A DNA stretch of 64,000 bases from Pyrus communis. Lineage: Eukaryota; Streptophyta; Magnoliopsida; Rosales; Rosaceae. The notes beneath the pieces were generated by a model. That model was given only the letters and a program-made list of their open reading frames with translations. It was not told the DNA's origin and made no database searches. The DNA is taken from contig NC_084803.1 in the NCBI RefSeq assembly GCF_963583255.1, forward strand, positions 15,201,428 through 15,265,427. Direction: 5' to 3'. Both the position numbers and the translations under genes were made by a program. Below are positions 24,173 to 35,800 of the stretch, one piece after another. The first letter of the stretch is position 1. Each line of letters opens with the position of its first letter.

Positions 24173-24632
24173 TTTACATGCATGCACTTTAAAGGCAATG
24201 TACGTACTGTGCTCCTCTAATATTCCGAATTAATACCAAGTTAACTAGCTAGATAAAGGAGACGAGGAATCTTGTAGCCCTCATGTGCATAGATATTATT
24301 GAGCGTGTGATTATGTGTTCTGATTGGTTTAATACAGTTTGGATTGGTCTGCTGAACTGCATAGAATATACTGAACCGTTGTCCAGCAATATTAAGCCGC
24401 CCACACCATCAAACAAAGTTTGGATCTTGGGTATACATTCGTTGCATGATGTAGCCGGCCAGAAATATCAATTTCCAATGCATGAATATGTTCTGTATGT
24501 ATAGGAGAATAGGAGAAAAGGGGAAATATGAACTGCCTTAGTGCCTCCTTGTCTCCGAAACGGTGCCAACATCACCAACATTATATATAACACAGTTCCA
24601 AATATAATTCAGTGCTACACTGCAATTCGTCG
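24173..24632. repeat. Duplicated non-coding block, distant copy of 5130-6260
   Basis: This matches the earlier block in the same order: GCATGCA plus AATGTACGTACTGTGCTCC, AAAGGAGACGA, AATATTAAGCCGCCCA, TTTCCAATGCATGAATATG, TGCCTCCTTGTCTCCGAAA and ATTCAGTGCTACACTGCAA. Collinearity over ~450 bp shows that it descends from the same duplicated segment. Confidence 0.65.
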
Positions 24633-25112
24633 TTAAAGTAGTGGCGATTTGCCAATTTAGGAATTATTTATATATAAGGATAAAACATCAATCTTAATAT
24701 TATGAAATTATAAGTTATTGAAAGCCTTGTAATAGAGTACATCGAACGATGTTTGAATTGACTACTGATAGGATTGAGGAGCAACTTGACAAATAAAGCG
24801 CAAAACAGCAAAATTCAACCTTTGCATATTTGAGCTCTGGGTTTCAATTTGGGCCAAATTCTATTGTTTAATAGGTTAGAACTATGTTTTGAGTTTTGAG
24901 ATGGTTATATTTTGAAAGAGATCTTAGTTGACAGACCAAAGAGTAATTAAAAGCATTTTAGTTTTTGTATTGAGGTCATTTTCAGTAAGGATTATGTCAC
25001 TTTTAACCTGAAATGTGTAAAGTCCGATTTTAGTAAGAGGGCAATATGCTAGTCATCAACATGGATAAGTACTTGTAGCCGTGGAGCGAGATGCATTTAG
25101 TCCTTTGACAAC

Positions 25113-25277
25113 GGATCCCTTCCACCTAATAGTCCTTATCAAACAATTCGGATTCTTGAAATATGATCCAACAGCTAAAAACACGGGCATACTCTAAAAG
25201 TTATAATAACTTTAACCGTTGAATCAAATTTCAAAAGCCCGTATTGTTTGATAAGGAGGATTAGGTGGAAGGGATCC
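25113..25277. mobile_element. Palindromic MITE (~165 bp)
   Basis: GGATCCCTTCCACCTAATAG at the left is repeated in inverse at the right (TTAGGTGGAAGGGATCC). The pairing extends about 40 bp through CCTTATCAAACAAT/ATTGTTTGATAAGG. A single strand would fold into a long hairpin. No target duplication is visible and there is no coding. Confidence 0.7.
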
Positions 25278-25989
25278 AGATCCCTTTCCCTTTGACAAAG
25301 CTTTTTATGGAGCCCACACAGACTTCCTATCTCCTTATAGAGCCCAAATAGACTTTCAATTTCAGGGACCATTTTGATGTTGCAAATCAATTTCAATGAC
25401 CATTTGTGAAAAAAAAATGACTTATGAGACCCATTTATATGTCACGTCAATACTTAACAGAATTATGATGGAATGACCACATTAATTTGCCACGTCTATT
25501 TTTAGGGACTACATTGATTGATTTTCAATTTCAAGGATCATCTTGATGGTGAGAGTCAATTTCAAAGACCATTTGTGATAAAAATCCAAAATATTAATGT
25601 ATAACCCTGCAATAGTCGGTAGTAATGCCGGAGAAGTTGAGGTGGAAATGTTATAATTGAGACCACGAGATAAAAGAGCATTATTTGGAGGCTTAAAATA
25701 TAGCCCTCTACACACTGTTCTCCTCCACCGCTGGAGATAGTCTAAAATTGTTATCCTATATTATTAATAAAAAAAAGCTTTGAGTTTCTTTCATACTATA
25801 TATTATATATTATAGGTTACCGTAAGTTTCCTTTGTTACTTGAGCTTGCTAGCTTACCAATACAAATTTTTAACTAGTCAATACACATGCTTCTGTGGTT
25901 CTTTGAAGCAGGACACACGACAACTCAAAGACAAGAGCATGAAAAATTATGTCAGAACTGAAACATAACCATTAGACAATTAGATATTG

Positions 25990-26370
25990 TACAACACAGA
26001 AATCGTAAGAAACAAAAATGGTAAATACTGATGAATCAAGGTTATGGGTGAGAATTTGAGAGGAATATCATCTTTGAATATATGATGTTGGGTAGGCAAC
26101 AGCAGCAAGGCATGCCAATAAATGCTGTGCAGTAATGTTCGTAATGGATTGATGGAGAGCCAGAGCCTGTAGCAGTTCACGTTTTCAAGAACATGCAGAT
26201 GCATCATCCATCATATAATAATATACACGCCACTCAGCTTATCGCATACTCCAACCTCAATGCGGTTAAAAGAAAGTGTTTTTTGTCGTTTTAATATGTT
26301 GGCAAATAAAGTTGCAGGGGCCGGCGTATATTCCCGATGAGAGTGAAGACGGGCCGGCATATACTTGTCT
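25990..26370. repeat. Duplicated non-coding block, partner of 6630-6970
   Basis: Shared strings include TGATGTTGGG, TTCACGTTTTCAAGAA, AGATGCATCA, AAAGAAAGTGTTTT and AAGTTGCAGGGGCC. It sits upstream of the DUF241 stub at 26846. Confidence 0.5.
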
Positions 26371-26424
26371 GAAAGAGCTCAATTCCTTCAATCTAATAAT
26401 AATCAGCTTTTTGTTCAAAAAAAT

Positions 26425-26630
26425 AAGGGTAAATTATATAAAATTATCCTAATTATTATGTCATTAATAATTTCATACATTGTTTTTAAAATTTGTTAAT
26501 GTCATACTTTATATTCGAATTTGTTGCAATGTTATACTTTCTGTCAATTAACTGTCAATTCCTCTATTAAATGTGAGGCATGAGATGAAACCCACTTTTT
26601 ATTAAAAAAATTAATTAAATATTATCAAAA
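26425..26630. repeat. Single arm of a MULE-like long-TIR element
   Basis: GGGTAAATTATATAAAATTATCC, then TCGAATTTGTTGCAATGTTATA, then ACCCACTTTTTATT run parallel to the left arm at 43663-43870. No inverse partner is found nearby, so this is a truncated remnant. It ends about 215 bp upstream of the DUF241 stub. Confidence 0.55.
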
Positions 26631-26845
26631 CCCGTGATGCTTTTGCCCTAACCCAATACACCAAAGACAAGATTGTGATACACCTCATGCCAATTGTCAT
26701 TCCTAAAGAAAATGCAAATTATTCAAGCAATGTTGCCCAAATATGCGAATGTGACAAGGTAACGTAAGACTAGACAACTCAACTTAAGCTCTTTAAAAAA
26801 ACAAAGAACAACCTCAACTTTGAGCATTTTGTCAAACCCTAAACC

Positions 26846-26956
26846 ATGGCTGACAAGCACCATGTTATTAGATCAATCAGCTTGCCCTCAAGGTCTAACC
26901 CGACCACCACTCGATCTCCTTGTCCTCCCCAAGAAATTGTCTTCATTGGGAAATGA
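26846..26956 (+). pseudogene. DUF241 family gene, copy 4: 5' stub only
   Basis: The ATG in the family context ACCATGGCTG opens MADKHHVIRSISLPSRSNPT, very close to copy 2. After about 23 residues the similarity stops and the frame ends at 26954-26956 after 36 codons. The preceding leader (AAAGAACAACCTCAACTTTG, TTTTGTCAAAC) also matches copy 2 at 12065-12110, so the promoter-proximal end was duplicated and the body lost. No other DUF241 sequence follows before copy 5. Confidence 0.85.
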
Positions 26957-29462
26957 CGTTTATCTTTCACAATTACATACATTATGTGTAATAGAAATTT
27001 TTTTAATGTCATCATAACGTCACGTCAATTTAGAAACGTGAACTCAAAAAGACCAGGATCGCAGTCACACTAAAAACTTTTAGTGATTGCTCAAAAATGT
27101 TCTTTCTAATTTACTTGGCAATTGACACATGCTAATGTTGCCCTCCCGATATCTTGTATAGCAATAGAGAAGATTTACCATGCATATTGTTAATGTATCA
27201 ACTTCACAAATGTCGGCTAGCCGTTTGTTTATGTATTTATCTGTATTTTTTTCTGTTGTTTTTGCTAACCAAATTTATTTGAGTAATAATATATGAAGTA
27301 ACAACTTGTGGCCTTGTATACAATTTATTAAGTGACTGGTACGTCCCAACAAATTATTCAAGATTTTTAAGAATGTGATAAACAATGACATATTTCAATT
27401 TTTAAGTCCCAATTATCCCACGATATGCACGGTGGAGTCATTTTCTTTTCAATAATATGATGTGCAAATCAAATTTTCGAAATTGAATATACTTTAGCTG
27501 TCCTCGTGCAGCTTGCTAAGAGACACTTGAGAGCTTGGGAAGGAAACACAAGTATTTTAAATTGAACACCCTTTACTCTGATGTGAAGTTTTCCGCTAAA
27601 TGTGAAAGAATATAGTAATATACCTTAAAGTCTTTTCATCTTGTGTCTTTCCCAAGCCAAAGGCACGAAATCGACTAAATTGATATATTTGGAAGCAACT
27701 CTAATCTTAATCCCCTCTGTTTTTGCTCATATTAAGCGATCATGACCAACTAATGTAATTTTCAATTCTTTTTATTTTGTATCTAGGTCGAGTTATGATA
27801 ACTTTGATTCTATGATATTCTAAAGAAGACATGTTCCCCCCTTTCATATATAGAAAAACACTTGATAAGTTGTTATTAGAGGACAATTCTTAAAATTAAT
27901 TTGTTTATAGTATGGCGCCATTTTCCTTCAATTGGGATTACTGAAAACTTTGATAGCGATTTTCCTGGCTATTCTGTTGTACAATTTCTCATCACTTTTT
28001 AATGAATACTGTGCCTTGTCCTAAAAAAAGATGCAATTGCAAGTTCACTTGTTTCGCATATACATATATAGCAATTCAATCAAATTGTCGAATTTGCTTC
28101 ATATTGAGTATTCTTCTTCGTTTTTCATCTTTTCCTTTCCTTGATTCCGTCCCAAAATTAATGAAACTTTCAAATAAGGGGCCAAAATATTTCTAATTCA
28201 AACACACTGATCAAGAAGTGCCTTGACAAAGTCTTTTTACCTGTCAGCAAAGATGAAGAAAAAATTGGCCTAAAGTTAAAGATGTGACAAAAAGTTACCA
28301 AGAAAGAATCATTTCCTTCTTTTAAGGCCAAAAAGTAAGAAGAAAAACGAGGAAAAGAACAAAGAAAACAACAATCCCACTGCTCAGAAAACTTAAGTAA
28401 AGGTCTGTGGTCGAGCATGACCACAATGAACTACTTAATCAAGTACTAAACTGAAGTAGGTTTAATTGCATTTGGAAAGTTGCAAGCCTTCAAGGGAACA
28501 TAGCAAAGACATCACACTCGTGCAACCCATGTACATATATATTATAAATATAATTTTTGCTTTGAATTTTTGTTTAAACCCCTCACATTTCCATCCAAAT
28601 TCCAAAACTAATAAAAAAAAATGGTTTCATGATCTTGTTGGATATATGGATTTCTCGATGTTCAATATTCAAAGGTTCTCCTATCCAAAGAACTTTGGAA
28701 TGCTCCATTTTTTTAAATACTCGCCATCGAATTCCTATAAATTTAAGTCACTTGACTATATATTGAGAAACTAAAATTTAGTTGTGCCAGTCAATTAGTT
28801 TTTAATAACACGATTACATAATGTTACATTGTTCACAACTATTACAACACAAGAACTCATATATTAGTACTTACAAGCAAGAACACAGCCACCTTATATT
28901 CACTATGGGTGGATGCCCCCACTCACATTGGTCTGGAAATAAAAAAAAAAAAAAAAAAAAAGGATACCGCCTTCGCTCTTTTACACATTCTTATGCATTT
29001 CAAGTTATATGTTGCATTGAATAAATTAAAAGAAAAAAAAAACCAATGGATAAAAATAAACAAATGTGTGCATAAAAAAAAGGTGTTGTGGATATCATTT
29101 CATTTCACTTAATAAATTTTTGGTTTAATGTCTCCATTCAAAAAATCTCTAACTCCATCCTTGCTTATAAGAATTTCTCATGCCGGCGGTGCATGAAAGG
29201 AAAGAAAAGGTCAAATGAATCTATCTTTCAAGAAAAACAAAAAGAACTAATTTCAGATAACATCCTACCCAAAAAAATAACTTTAAGCTGATATTAAATT
29301 GGACAAATATTAAGTTTATAGTTGGTGCAAGACGTGACAATATAACTCACGCCATGGAATGGAACAATGGCCCATCGGCCTCCACATGTTGATCACATTG
29401 ACCTAAGGACCCAAAAGATGCTTCTGGTCCCCCTTCCATCTTCTTTCAAATTTGTACCTCGG
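26957..29462. other. Non-coding spacer
   Basis: About 2.5 kb without a recognisable gene. It includes a poly-A run at 28938-28961. Several short open frames (e.g. 28466-28774) have no family signature and are judged random. Confidence 0.4.
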
Positions 29463-29469
29463 TATAAAT
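29463..29469 (+). promoter_or_regulatory. Putative TATA box of DUF241 copy 5
   Basis: TATAAAT lies 116 bp upstream of the ATG at 29579. Confidence 0.5.
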
Positions 29470-29578
29470 CTGTGACTTCGAACTCTAAATCATACAGCAC
29501 AACTTCTTGAACCAATTCCCACAAGTTCTTTCAATTTCTCTCAAGTTTCAACCTTTTTATATGATGAAAAGAGCAACA

Positions 29579-30511
29579 ATGGCTTCATTCTCTGCCAAAC
29601 CTTCAAAGCTTTACAATGTTCGATCGATTAGTATGCCGGTTAGGTCACATCCAAGCACACTCAGAACCGAGGAAGAGCTGAACAAGCTCAAGGCTTTGGA
29701 GGCAGCATTGACATCTTCATTGTCTTCGTCGTCGCCAAAGGCGGATTCAATATGCAAAGCACTAGGTGGGCTCAAAGAGTTATATATTTGCATTGAGGAG
29801 CTTCTTCAATTGCCATTGACACAACAGGCTCTAGCCCTTCACCAGAAAGAGAAATGGGTTGAAGAGCTGTTGGATGATTCTGTCACGTACTTGGATGTTT
29901 GTGGCAACACAAGGGATTCCATTTTGACGATGAAGGAAAGCGTTAGAGATCTTCAATCCACGCTTCGGAGAAGAAAGGTGGGAGATTTGAGCGTCGAAGA
30001 CAATGTTAGTTCATATGTTCGCATACGAAAAAGGATGAAGAAGGAAATTGTGCAGTTTATGGTATCGTTGAAGCAAATGGATAAAAAATATGAAGCATTT
30101 CCTTTGGATCTAGACAACCATCTCGCCGCGGTGGTGAGAGTCCTGAGAGAGGCAAGTTTGATCACCAGTTCCATTTTTCACTTCCTGTCTTCATTCCTTT
30201 CCACACCAATTCTGAAGCCAAGGCCTAGCAGATGGTCACTGGTTTCGATTTTGTTGCACAAAGGGGTGTTGGTTTGTGACAACAACCAACACAAAAGCAT
30301 GAACGAGCTGGAAAATGTAGATATTGCAATTAGCAACATGCTTGTCAATAATTCAGGTGAAGGTTTTGAGGATGATCAGAAGATTCAATCTGCACAAAGA
30401 AGGTTGGAGGTCTTGGATTCAAGCATTGAAGGCATTGAAAATGGTTTGGAGTGCTTGTTTAGGCTCTTGATCCGCACCAGAGTCTCTCTCCTAAACATGC
30501 TTTCTTGTTAA
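29579..30511 (+). CDS. DUF241 family protein, copy 5 (intact, 310 aa)
   Basis: This is an intronless, divergent member of the array. Signature elements in order are VRSISMPVRSHPSTLRTEEEL near residues 14-34, a Ser-rich linker, LGGLKELYICIEELLQL, ELLDDSVTYLDVCG, STLRRRKVGD, a basic patch RIRKRMKKEI, VVRVLREA, IFHFLSSFLSTPI and RWSLVSILLHKGV. The C-terminal helix ends LLIRTRVSLLNML. It is longer than copy 2, chiefly in the N-terminal linker. The frame is open upstream to 29507 with ATGs at 29507, 29561 and 29564. I chose 29579 (ACAATGG) because it has the best context and gives an N-terminus like that of its relatives. Function is unknown; the family is generally predicted soluble and helical. 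Confidence 0.88.
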   Translation: MASFSAKPSKLYNVRSISMPVRSHPSTLRTEEELNKLKALEAALTSSLSSSSPKADSICKALGGLKELYICIEELLQLPLTQQALALHQKEKWVEELLDDSVTYLDVCGNTRDSILTMKESVRDLQSTLRRRKVGDLSVEDNVSSYVRIRKRMKKEIVQFMVSLKQMDKKYEAFPLDLDNHLAAVVRVLREASLITSSIFHFLSSFLSTPILKPRPSRWSLVSILLHKGVLVCDNNQHKSMNELENVDIAISNMLVNNSGEGFEDDQKIQSAQRRLEVLDSSIEGIENGLECLFRLLIRTRVSLLNMLSC

Positions 30512-31509
30512 AAGATCATACATCGATTAGTTTCCATTTATTGTACCATATAATCCCAGTAGCAGCATCCGAATTTTAAAGGATCTCCGTATATTCTTCT
30601 TCATTTTGTCGAAATGTGAATTCTATTGTACTTGTATCTAAACGTGTATATTTATTTTAAACTGATTTTAATACTATTTTGTTTGAGGAACCTCTAAATT
30701 AAGTTTGCGACGTTCTGTTTAAGAATTGTAATCTTCTTTGAAATCTAACGTCAATCGTTTCCTATATTACCTTAGTTTCATTTCCTATATTATCTTAGTT
30801 ATTAGTTGTAAATCGTGTTAGAAAATTCTTAGAGGTATTTGCAAGTGAAAACCTAAATACATGCTTATGCTCGTTGATGAGTTGATTTTAATCCGATTCC
30901 AATTCGATGTGATACAATTAAATTAGATGATGATTTTAATATGAAAATCTAACTAGGACTCGAATTTAACAATTTATTACGTTTGTTCATGACTAATCAG
31001 ATTTGGTTTCAATATATCATATAACCAAATTATAGATAATAGTTCTGATTTGATAATCCGGTTCCAAATTATGCACATGGACTTTTCAGTCTTTTTATGG
31101 TGTGACGTAGACTTGAATCAAATTTATTTCCGAGTAATGTTATTCATATCATATTTTTATACCATATTTTCATACCAGTTTAGGTGACATTTGATGTGTA
31201 CAGCCACATCATTTGAATTAATTAGATTTTTAAATTTAGTTCATTATTTAATAAATTAACTTGCATTTGCTTACACACTTTATATGTATCAATCATTTTT
31301 TTAGAAAATGAGAAGGTGAGAGGGAGAGAGGGAGAGAGAAAGAACCTAAGGGAGTGAGAGATTTTTGTTTTTGATTTTTTTTATTATTATTTTTAATATT
31401 TAAGGTATTTTAACATTACCTGTAGGTGAGGTTTCAATAAAAAATAGTAAAATTTGAACCTATGAAATTACATTATTACCCATCATTTTTTGGTGTAATA
31501 GAAGATTAA
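30512..31509. other. Spacer between DUF241 copy 5 and the IST1-like gene
   Basis: AT-rich, with a purine-rich GAGAGGGAGAGAG stretch near 31310-31350. No gene is seen. Confidence 0.4.
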
Positions 31510-31854
31510 GAGCTGGTTTGGTATTGCTGTGCTTTGAAAAAAAGTTGCTTCTGCTGTGCTGTGAGAATAAGCAGCTGTGAAATAAAGCAGCAGAGTGTTT
31601 GGTAAACTTTTTTGTAAAAGTGCTTTTGAAAAAAAAAAAAACAGTATTAGAGTGTTTGGTAAACTTTTATGTAAAACAGATGTGAAAAAAAGCCGGTTTT
31701 TCAAAGCTAGGTTTTGCAGCTTCTTGTTTTTGGCTTTTTTTCATCCAAAACTGTGAAAAAAAGCTGAAGCTGAGTGTTTACCAAACACAAAAACAGCTCC
31801 CAGCTTTTTTTGATAGCAGCTTTTTTTAGAATCACCTCAGTACCAAACCAGGTC
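31510..31854. mobile_element. Tourist-like MITE (345 bp) with TAA duplication
   Basis: The left end GAGCTGGTTTGGTATTG is the inverse of the right end (reverse complement GACCTGGTTTGGTACTG). The flanking 3-bp repeat TAA is at 31507-31509 and 31855-31857. Internal AAGCAGC/GCTGCTT motifs pair with each other. Its end sequence differs from the Harbinger family at 37566, so it is a separate family. It lies about 450 bp upstream of the IST1-like start. Confidence 0.75.
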
Positions 31855-32299
31855 TAAGTAGTATTTTCACCATCTTTTGATTGATAAAAAAGATTTCATT
31901 AACTAATAAAAATAATTAAAAAAACTAATTAATTATAAATAAAAAATCTATTTTAGCCAAACTCCTAATTCTTCTTAATACAAAATATATCGTTATACTA
32001 AAAGAAAATAATTGTGAAAAAGTTAGAAATAGAAATGGTTTGGCTGGATTTTACAGCTTAAGAAATCTTCACACCGACTTTGTCATTGGATTCTTCTCAC
32101 ACGTGTCAACTCACAACGGCTATATTCTCGTTTTACGGGCCCAATTTATAATTACAAGACATAGGTCGGTTATCCAGTGGGCCCCACAGAGGATCTGAAG
32201 TATAATTCCATAGCTTTCCCATTCCAATTCAGGCGACCGTTCCGTTACACTCCACATTCAAAACCCAGCAAAAACCCAACCCGCTCTCTCTCTGTGACC

Positions 32300-35200
32300 A
32301 TGACTGTCGCCACCGTAGCCACCACCCACACCAAGAAACTGGTGAAGCTCAGCCGCTCTCTCTTCCGATGGGGGTTCAACTCCTCCAAATGGTACATTCT
32401 TCTCTCTCTCTCTCTCTCTCTGCCCTTCCCCTTTCTGGGTTTCTCTATTTTAGCTATTTGCACTGTTTGGTTCCTAGAAATCTTGGATAATAAGAATTGA
32501 GACCCCAGACTGTCAAAAGTTGAAATATTTGTTCAATGTTTGCATTATCTCGGCAAGTTGATAGGGTGGCAGTTAGTCTTAGTCCCTTTGGTTGGTTGCC
32601 TAGAATATGTGGGAAGCGGGAATTATAGAGACCCAGATATTGCAAAGTTATTAGAGTTGAAATATTTGTTCAATGTTGCATTATATCGGCAAGGCAGGGT
32701 GGGAGTTAGTCATTCTGTTTGGTTGCCTAGAAAATTTGGGTAGTAGGAATTATTGAGACTCTGATAGTTAAAAATTGTTAAAAGTTGAAATCTTTGTTCA
32801 ATGTTTGCATTATCTCAGGAATTTAACAGGTGGGAATTAGTCTCGTAGAAAATTTGGATTGTAAGAGTAATTGAGAATTGAGACCCAGATACTGAAAAGT
32901 TGTTAAAGTTGATATATTTGTACCCATGTTTGCTCTTTCTTGGCAATTTAATAGGCTCGGAGTCAGTCCCTCTGTTTGGTTGCCTACCAATATGTGGGTA
33001 GTGGGAGTTATTGAGACCCAGATTGTGACAAGTTGAAACTTTTGTTAAATGTCGTGCATTCTTTGACAATTTAATAGGGTGGGGGGATTGGTTTTTTGCT
33101 GAATGATTGTTCTTGCTCATTGTTTTGCTAATGGTGATCAATGGAATGAATGGTGAAACAGCAAAATGCAAGCGAAGATGGCGGTGGCTAGAATAAAGCT
33201 GCTGAGGAACAAGAGGCAGGTGGTGGTGAAGCAGATGAGGCGTGACATCGCCTTGCTCCTACAATCTGGTCAAGATGCCACTGCTCGAATCCGGGTACTT
33301 ATCACTTTTATTAGTCATTTATTTAACATATTAATCTAAAGTTCATGTGTTCTGGTCTTTATAAATAAATGGGGAGGGGAGAAAGCGAGTAAAAGTCTAA
33401 AAGCATGTTAGCGACTCTGGGGTTGTTTGAAAAACAGGCCAATTCACTTATCATAGGTCTACATGTTAATTTCTCATGAATTTTGTTAACAATTGTGTGA
33501 ATGGATTTCCCAGGCAAGTTATTATAATTTGCTGAATTTTTTTGTTTACTTAGATGTTTTATTGACTCAAACATACGATAGTACCCAAACTTCTGCTTCA
33601 GTTTGTTATAGACTCAAACTTATGATCAGGCATGTGGCTTTGCAGTTAGGTTTGCGGTTTTGCTACATAGTTAACGAAATAGGTTTGCCCTAATTACTAA
33701 CTAATTCTTTGTTTTGTAGGTTGAACATGTGATCAGAGAACAGAACGTTTTGGCTGCCAATGAGTTCATTGAGCTCTTCTGTGAATTAGTAGTCTCTAGG
33801 CTTTCTATCATCGCAAAGCAAAGGTGACGATATTGTATTATCTGTGTTGTGTTTCACAGCTGTGGAATAGTATCTTAATCCCAATGTTTCTCGGATTTGT
33901 TACAGGGAGTGTCCACCTGATCTCAAAGAAGGGATTGCAAGTTTAATCTTTGCCTCCCCCAGGTGCTCTGAGATTCCTGAACTGATCACACTAAGGAATA
34001 TTTTTGAGAAAAAGTATGGTAAAGATTTTGTATCTGCGGCTGTTGATGTACGTCCCAGCTGTGGTGTGAATCGCATGGTAAGCATGGTCTCCCTGTCATG
34101 TATTTCTTTATTGTTATTGGATATACTGTATCACTTTTCTACGTACAGTTCATATTTTAGTTTCTATAGTAGCTGAGTGCGTTTGTTTCTCACACAGCTG
34201 ATTGACAAGCTCTCTGTTAGAACCCCTACGGGCGAAGTAAAGTTGAAACTCCTGAAGGAGATAGCCAAGGAATACCAGGTTGAATGGGATACTTCAGAAT
34301 CTGAACAGGAGCTTCTCAAGCCTCCAGAAGAGCTTATAGTGCGTTCCTCTCTCTCTCTCACACACACACAAATTATATTCAAGAGCTTTGCCATTTTGTG
34401 ACTTTTGTTTAGTAATCAGTCATTTCCTTTCTCACGTTATATGCAACAAAGTTTCTGATTTAATATTTCTATTTGCGTTATTTTAACAGCAAGGACCACG
34501 CAATTTTGTTAGTGCTACCAGCATGCCTATGCAGAGTGTGCAGCCTCAATCTGTTGAAACTAACAAGCCAGACACTAGGTAGCTTGGCTATTCCTTTTAC
34601 CTCATCTTAATTTAAGGCATGACCATACTTCGATTATCCGTTTACTTTATCGTACTTTCTTTTAGTTCTTCACGCAGGACTAGTGGTGGTGTAGAACGAA
34701 GAACAAGTGGTGGTGGAGAACGAAGAACAAGTGGTGGTGGAGAACGCAGAACAAGTAGTGGTGGTGAAAGAGGACATATGCAATTTGTAGACTCAGCATC
34801 AGCTGCCGAAGCAGCTGCAAAATCTGCCAGTGAGGCAATGGCTGCTGCACAAGTTGCTGCATATTTGGCCAACAATCAAGCAGCTCAATCATCTTCGAGT
34901 GTCAATACCGGATTCGGAACCCCTTCAGGAAATTCCACTGGCCGCTTTATGCCTGATTCTCCACCATTCGGGTCTCAGAATATGGTCAATAATGGATTTG
35001 GAACCCCTTCTGGCAATTCCACTGGCTTCTTTACGCCAGATTCTCCATCAGTTGGCTCTCAGAATAGCGATCACCAATCTAAAGCTCCTGGAGTTGATAG
35101 GTCTCACTCTTCAAGAGATGAGGAGGCGATGCACAGCCATGAAAATGAGAAGCAATTCATCTACAGGAGGTACAGCTACAATAACGCCCCATCAGTACAT

Positions 35201-35410
35201 TCAGATATTAAGTTTGATGAATCGGACTGTGATGAAGAAGTTGAAATGGAGTCACCTCCCAGCGGCTTTCATCAAGCACCTGAGCGTCCTCCACCACAAG
35301 TACCTTCAGCTGCAAGGCAGGACTCGGTTCCTCGAGTTCATCCAAAGTTACCGGATTATGACGCACTTGCTGCTCGCTTTGACGCCCTCAAGTATCGGAA
35401 GTCATCCTAG
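32300..35410 (+). CDS. IST1-like protein (ESCRT-III associated regulator of Vps4), 7 exons, 491 aa
   Basis: IST1 proteins bind ESCRT-III subunits and modulate the Vps4 ATPase in multivesicular body sorting on endosomes. The exons deduced from GT-AG sites and phase are 32300-32391, 33162-33294, 33720-33823, 33906-34077, 34198-34338, 34490-34578 and 34666-35410, giving a continuous 491-residue frame. The IST1 domain (PF03398) covers roughly residues 20-190, with KLLRNKRQVVVKQMRRDIA, ATARIRVEHVIRE, ANEFIELFCEL, LKEGIASLIFA and the closing KLLKEIAKEYQVEW. The C-terminal half is low-complexity: four RRTSGGGE-type repeats, an Ala-rich stretch, and two copies of GFGTPSGNSTG followed by PDSP. The last exon can start at 34666 or 34678 without changing frame. 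The N-terminus is longer than in many plant homologues. No paralogue lies nearby. Confidence 0.92.
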
Positions 35411-35685
35411 TGCTTGAATCAGATTGCTTCTGCATTATTTTTGGGTTGCTTGTATAATTCGTATACAATACATACTTCAAATCGAAAACGTATCGTCTAG
35501 ATTGCTTCTGCACCAGTTTAGGCTTTGCTTGTATAATCGATACATATGGCGGATGCTTGTCATTGCATCATTTTAATACTAAATAAAGCGCATGCCAGAA
35601 ATTTTGTATGTTTGCCCCCATTGAGCCATTTATTATTATTTTCATTTATCCCTTGAACTTAGGAAAGTAGCCAAATCACAGATGC

Positions 35686-35800
35686 GATCAAAAATCATTT
35701 TAAATGTTTTTATTTAAAATTATATATAAACAGTACTTGCACGATATACAATAAACGATCAACTTCCCGGATCCTTGCGAAAATGATCCTGTTGGAGCAA
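35686..35800. mobile_element. Fragment of the GGATCC-ended MITE family
   Basis: AAATCATTTTAAATG, ATATAAACAGTACTT, ACAATAAACGATCA and CCCGGATCCTTGCGAAAATG match the core and one end of the copies at 56674-56868 and 9725-9938. It lies between the convergent IST1-like and eS30 genes. Confidence 0.5.

Noticed and set aside
34830..35417. 195-codon open frame overlapping the last IST1 exon
   Set aside because: It is an alternative frame of the repeat-rich IST1 tail; the IST1 frame joins in phase with six upstream exons.
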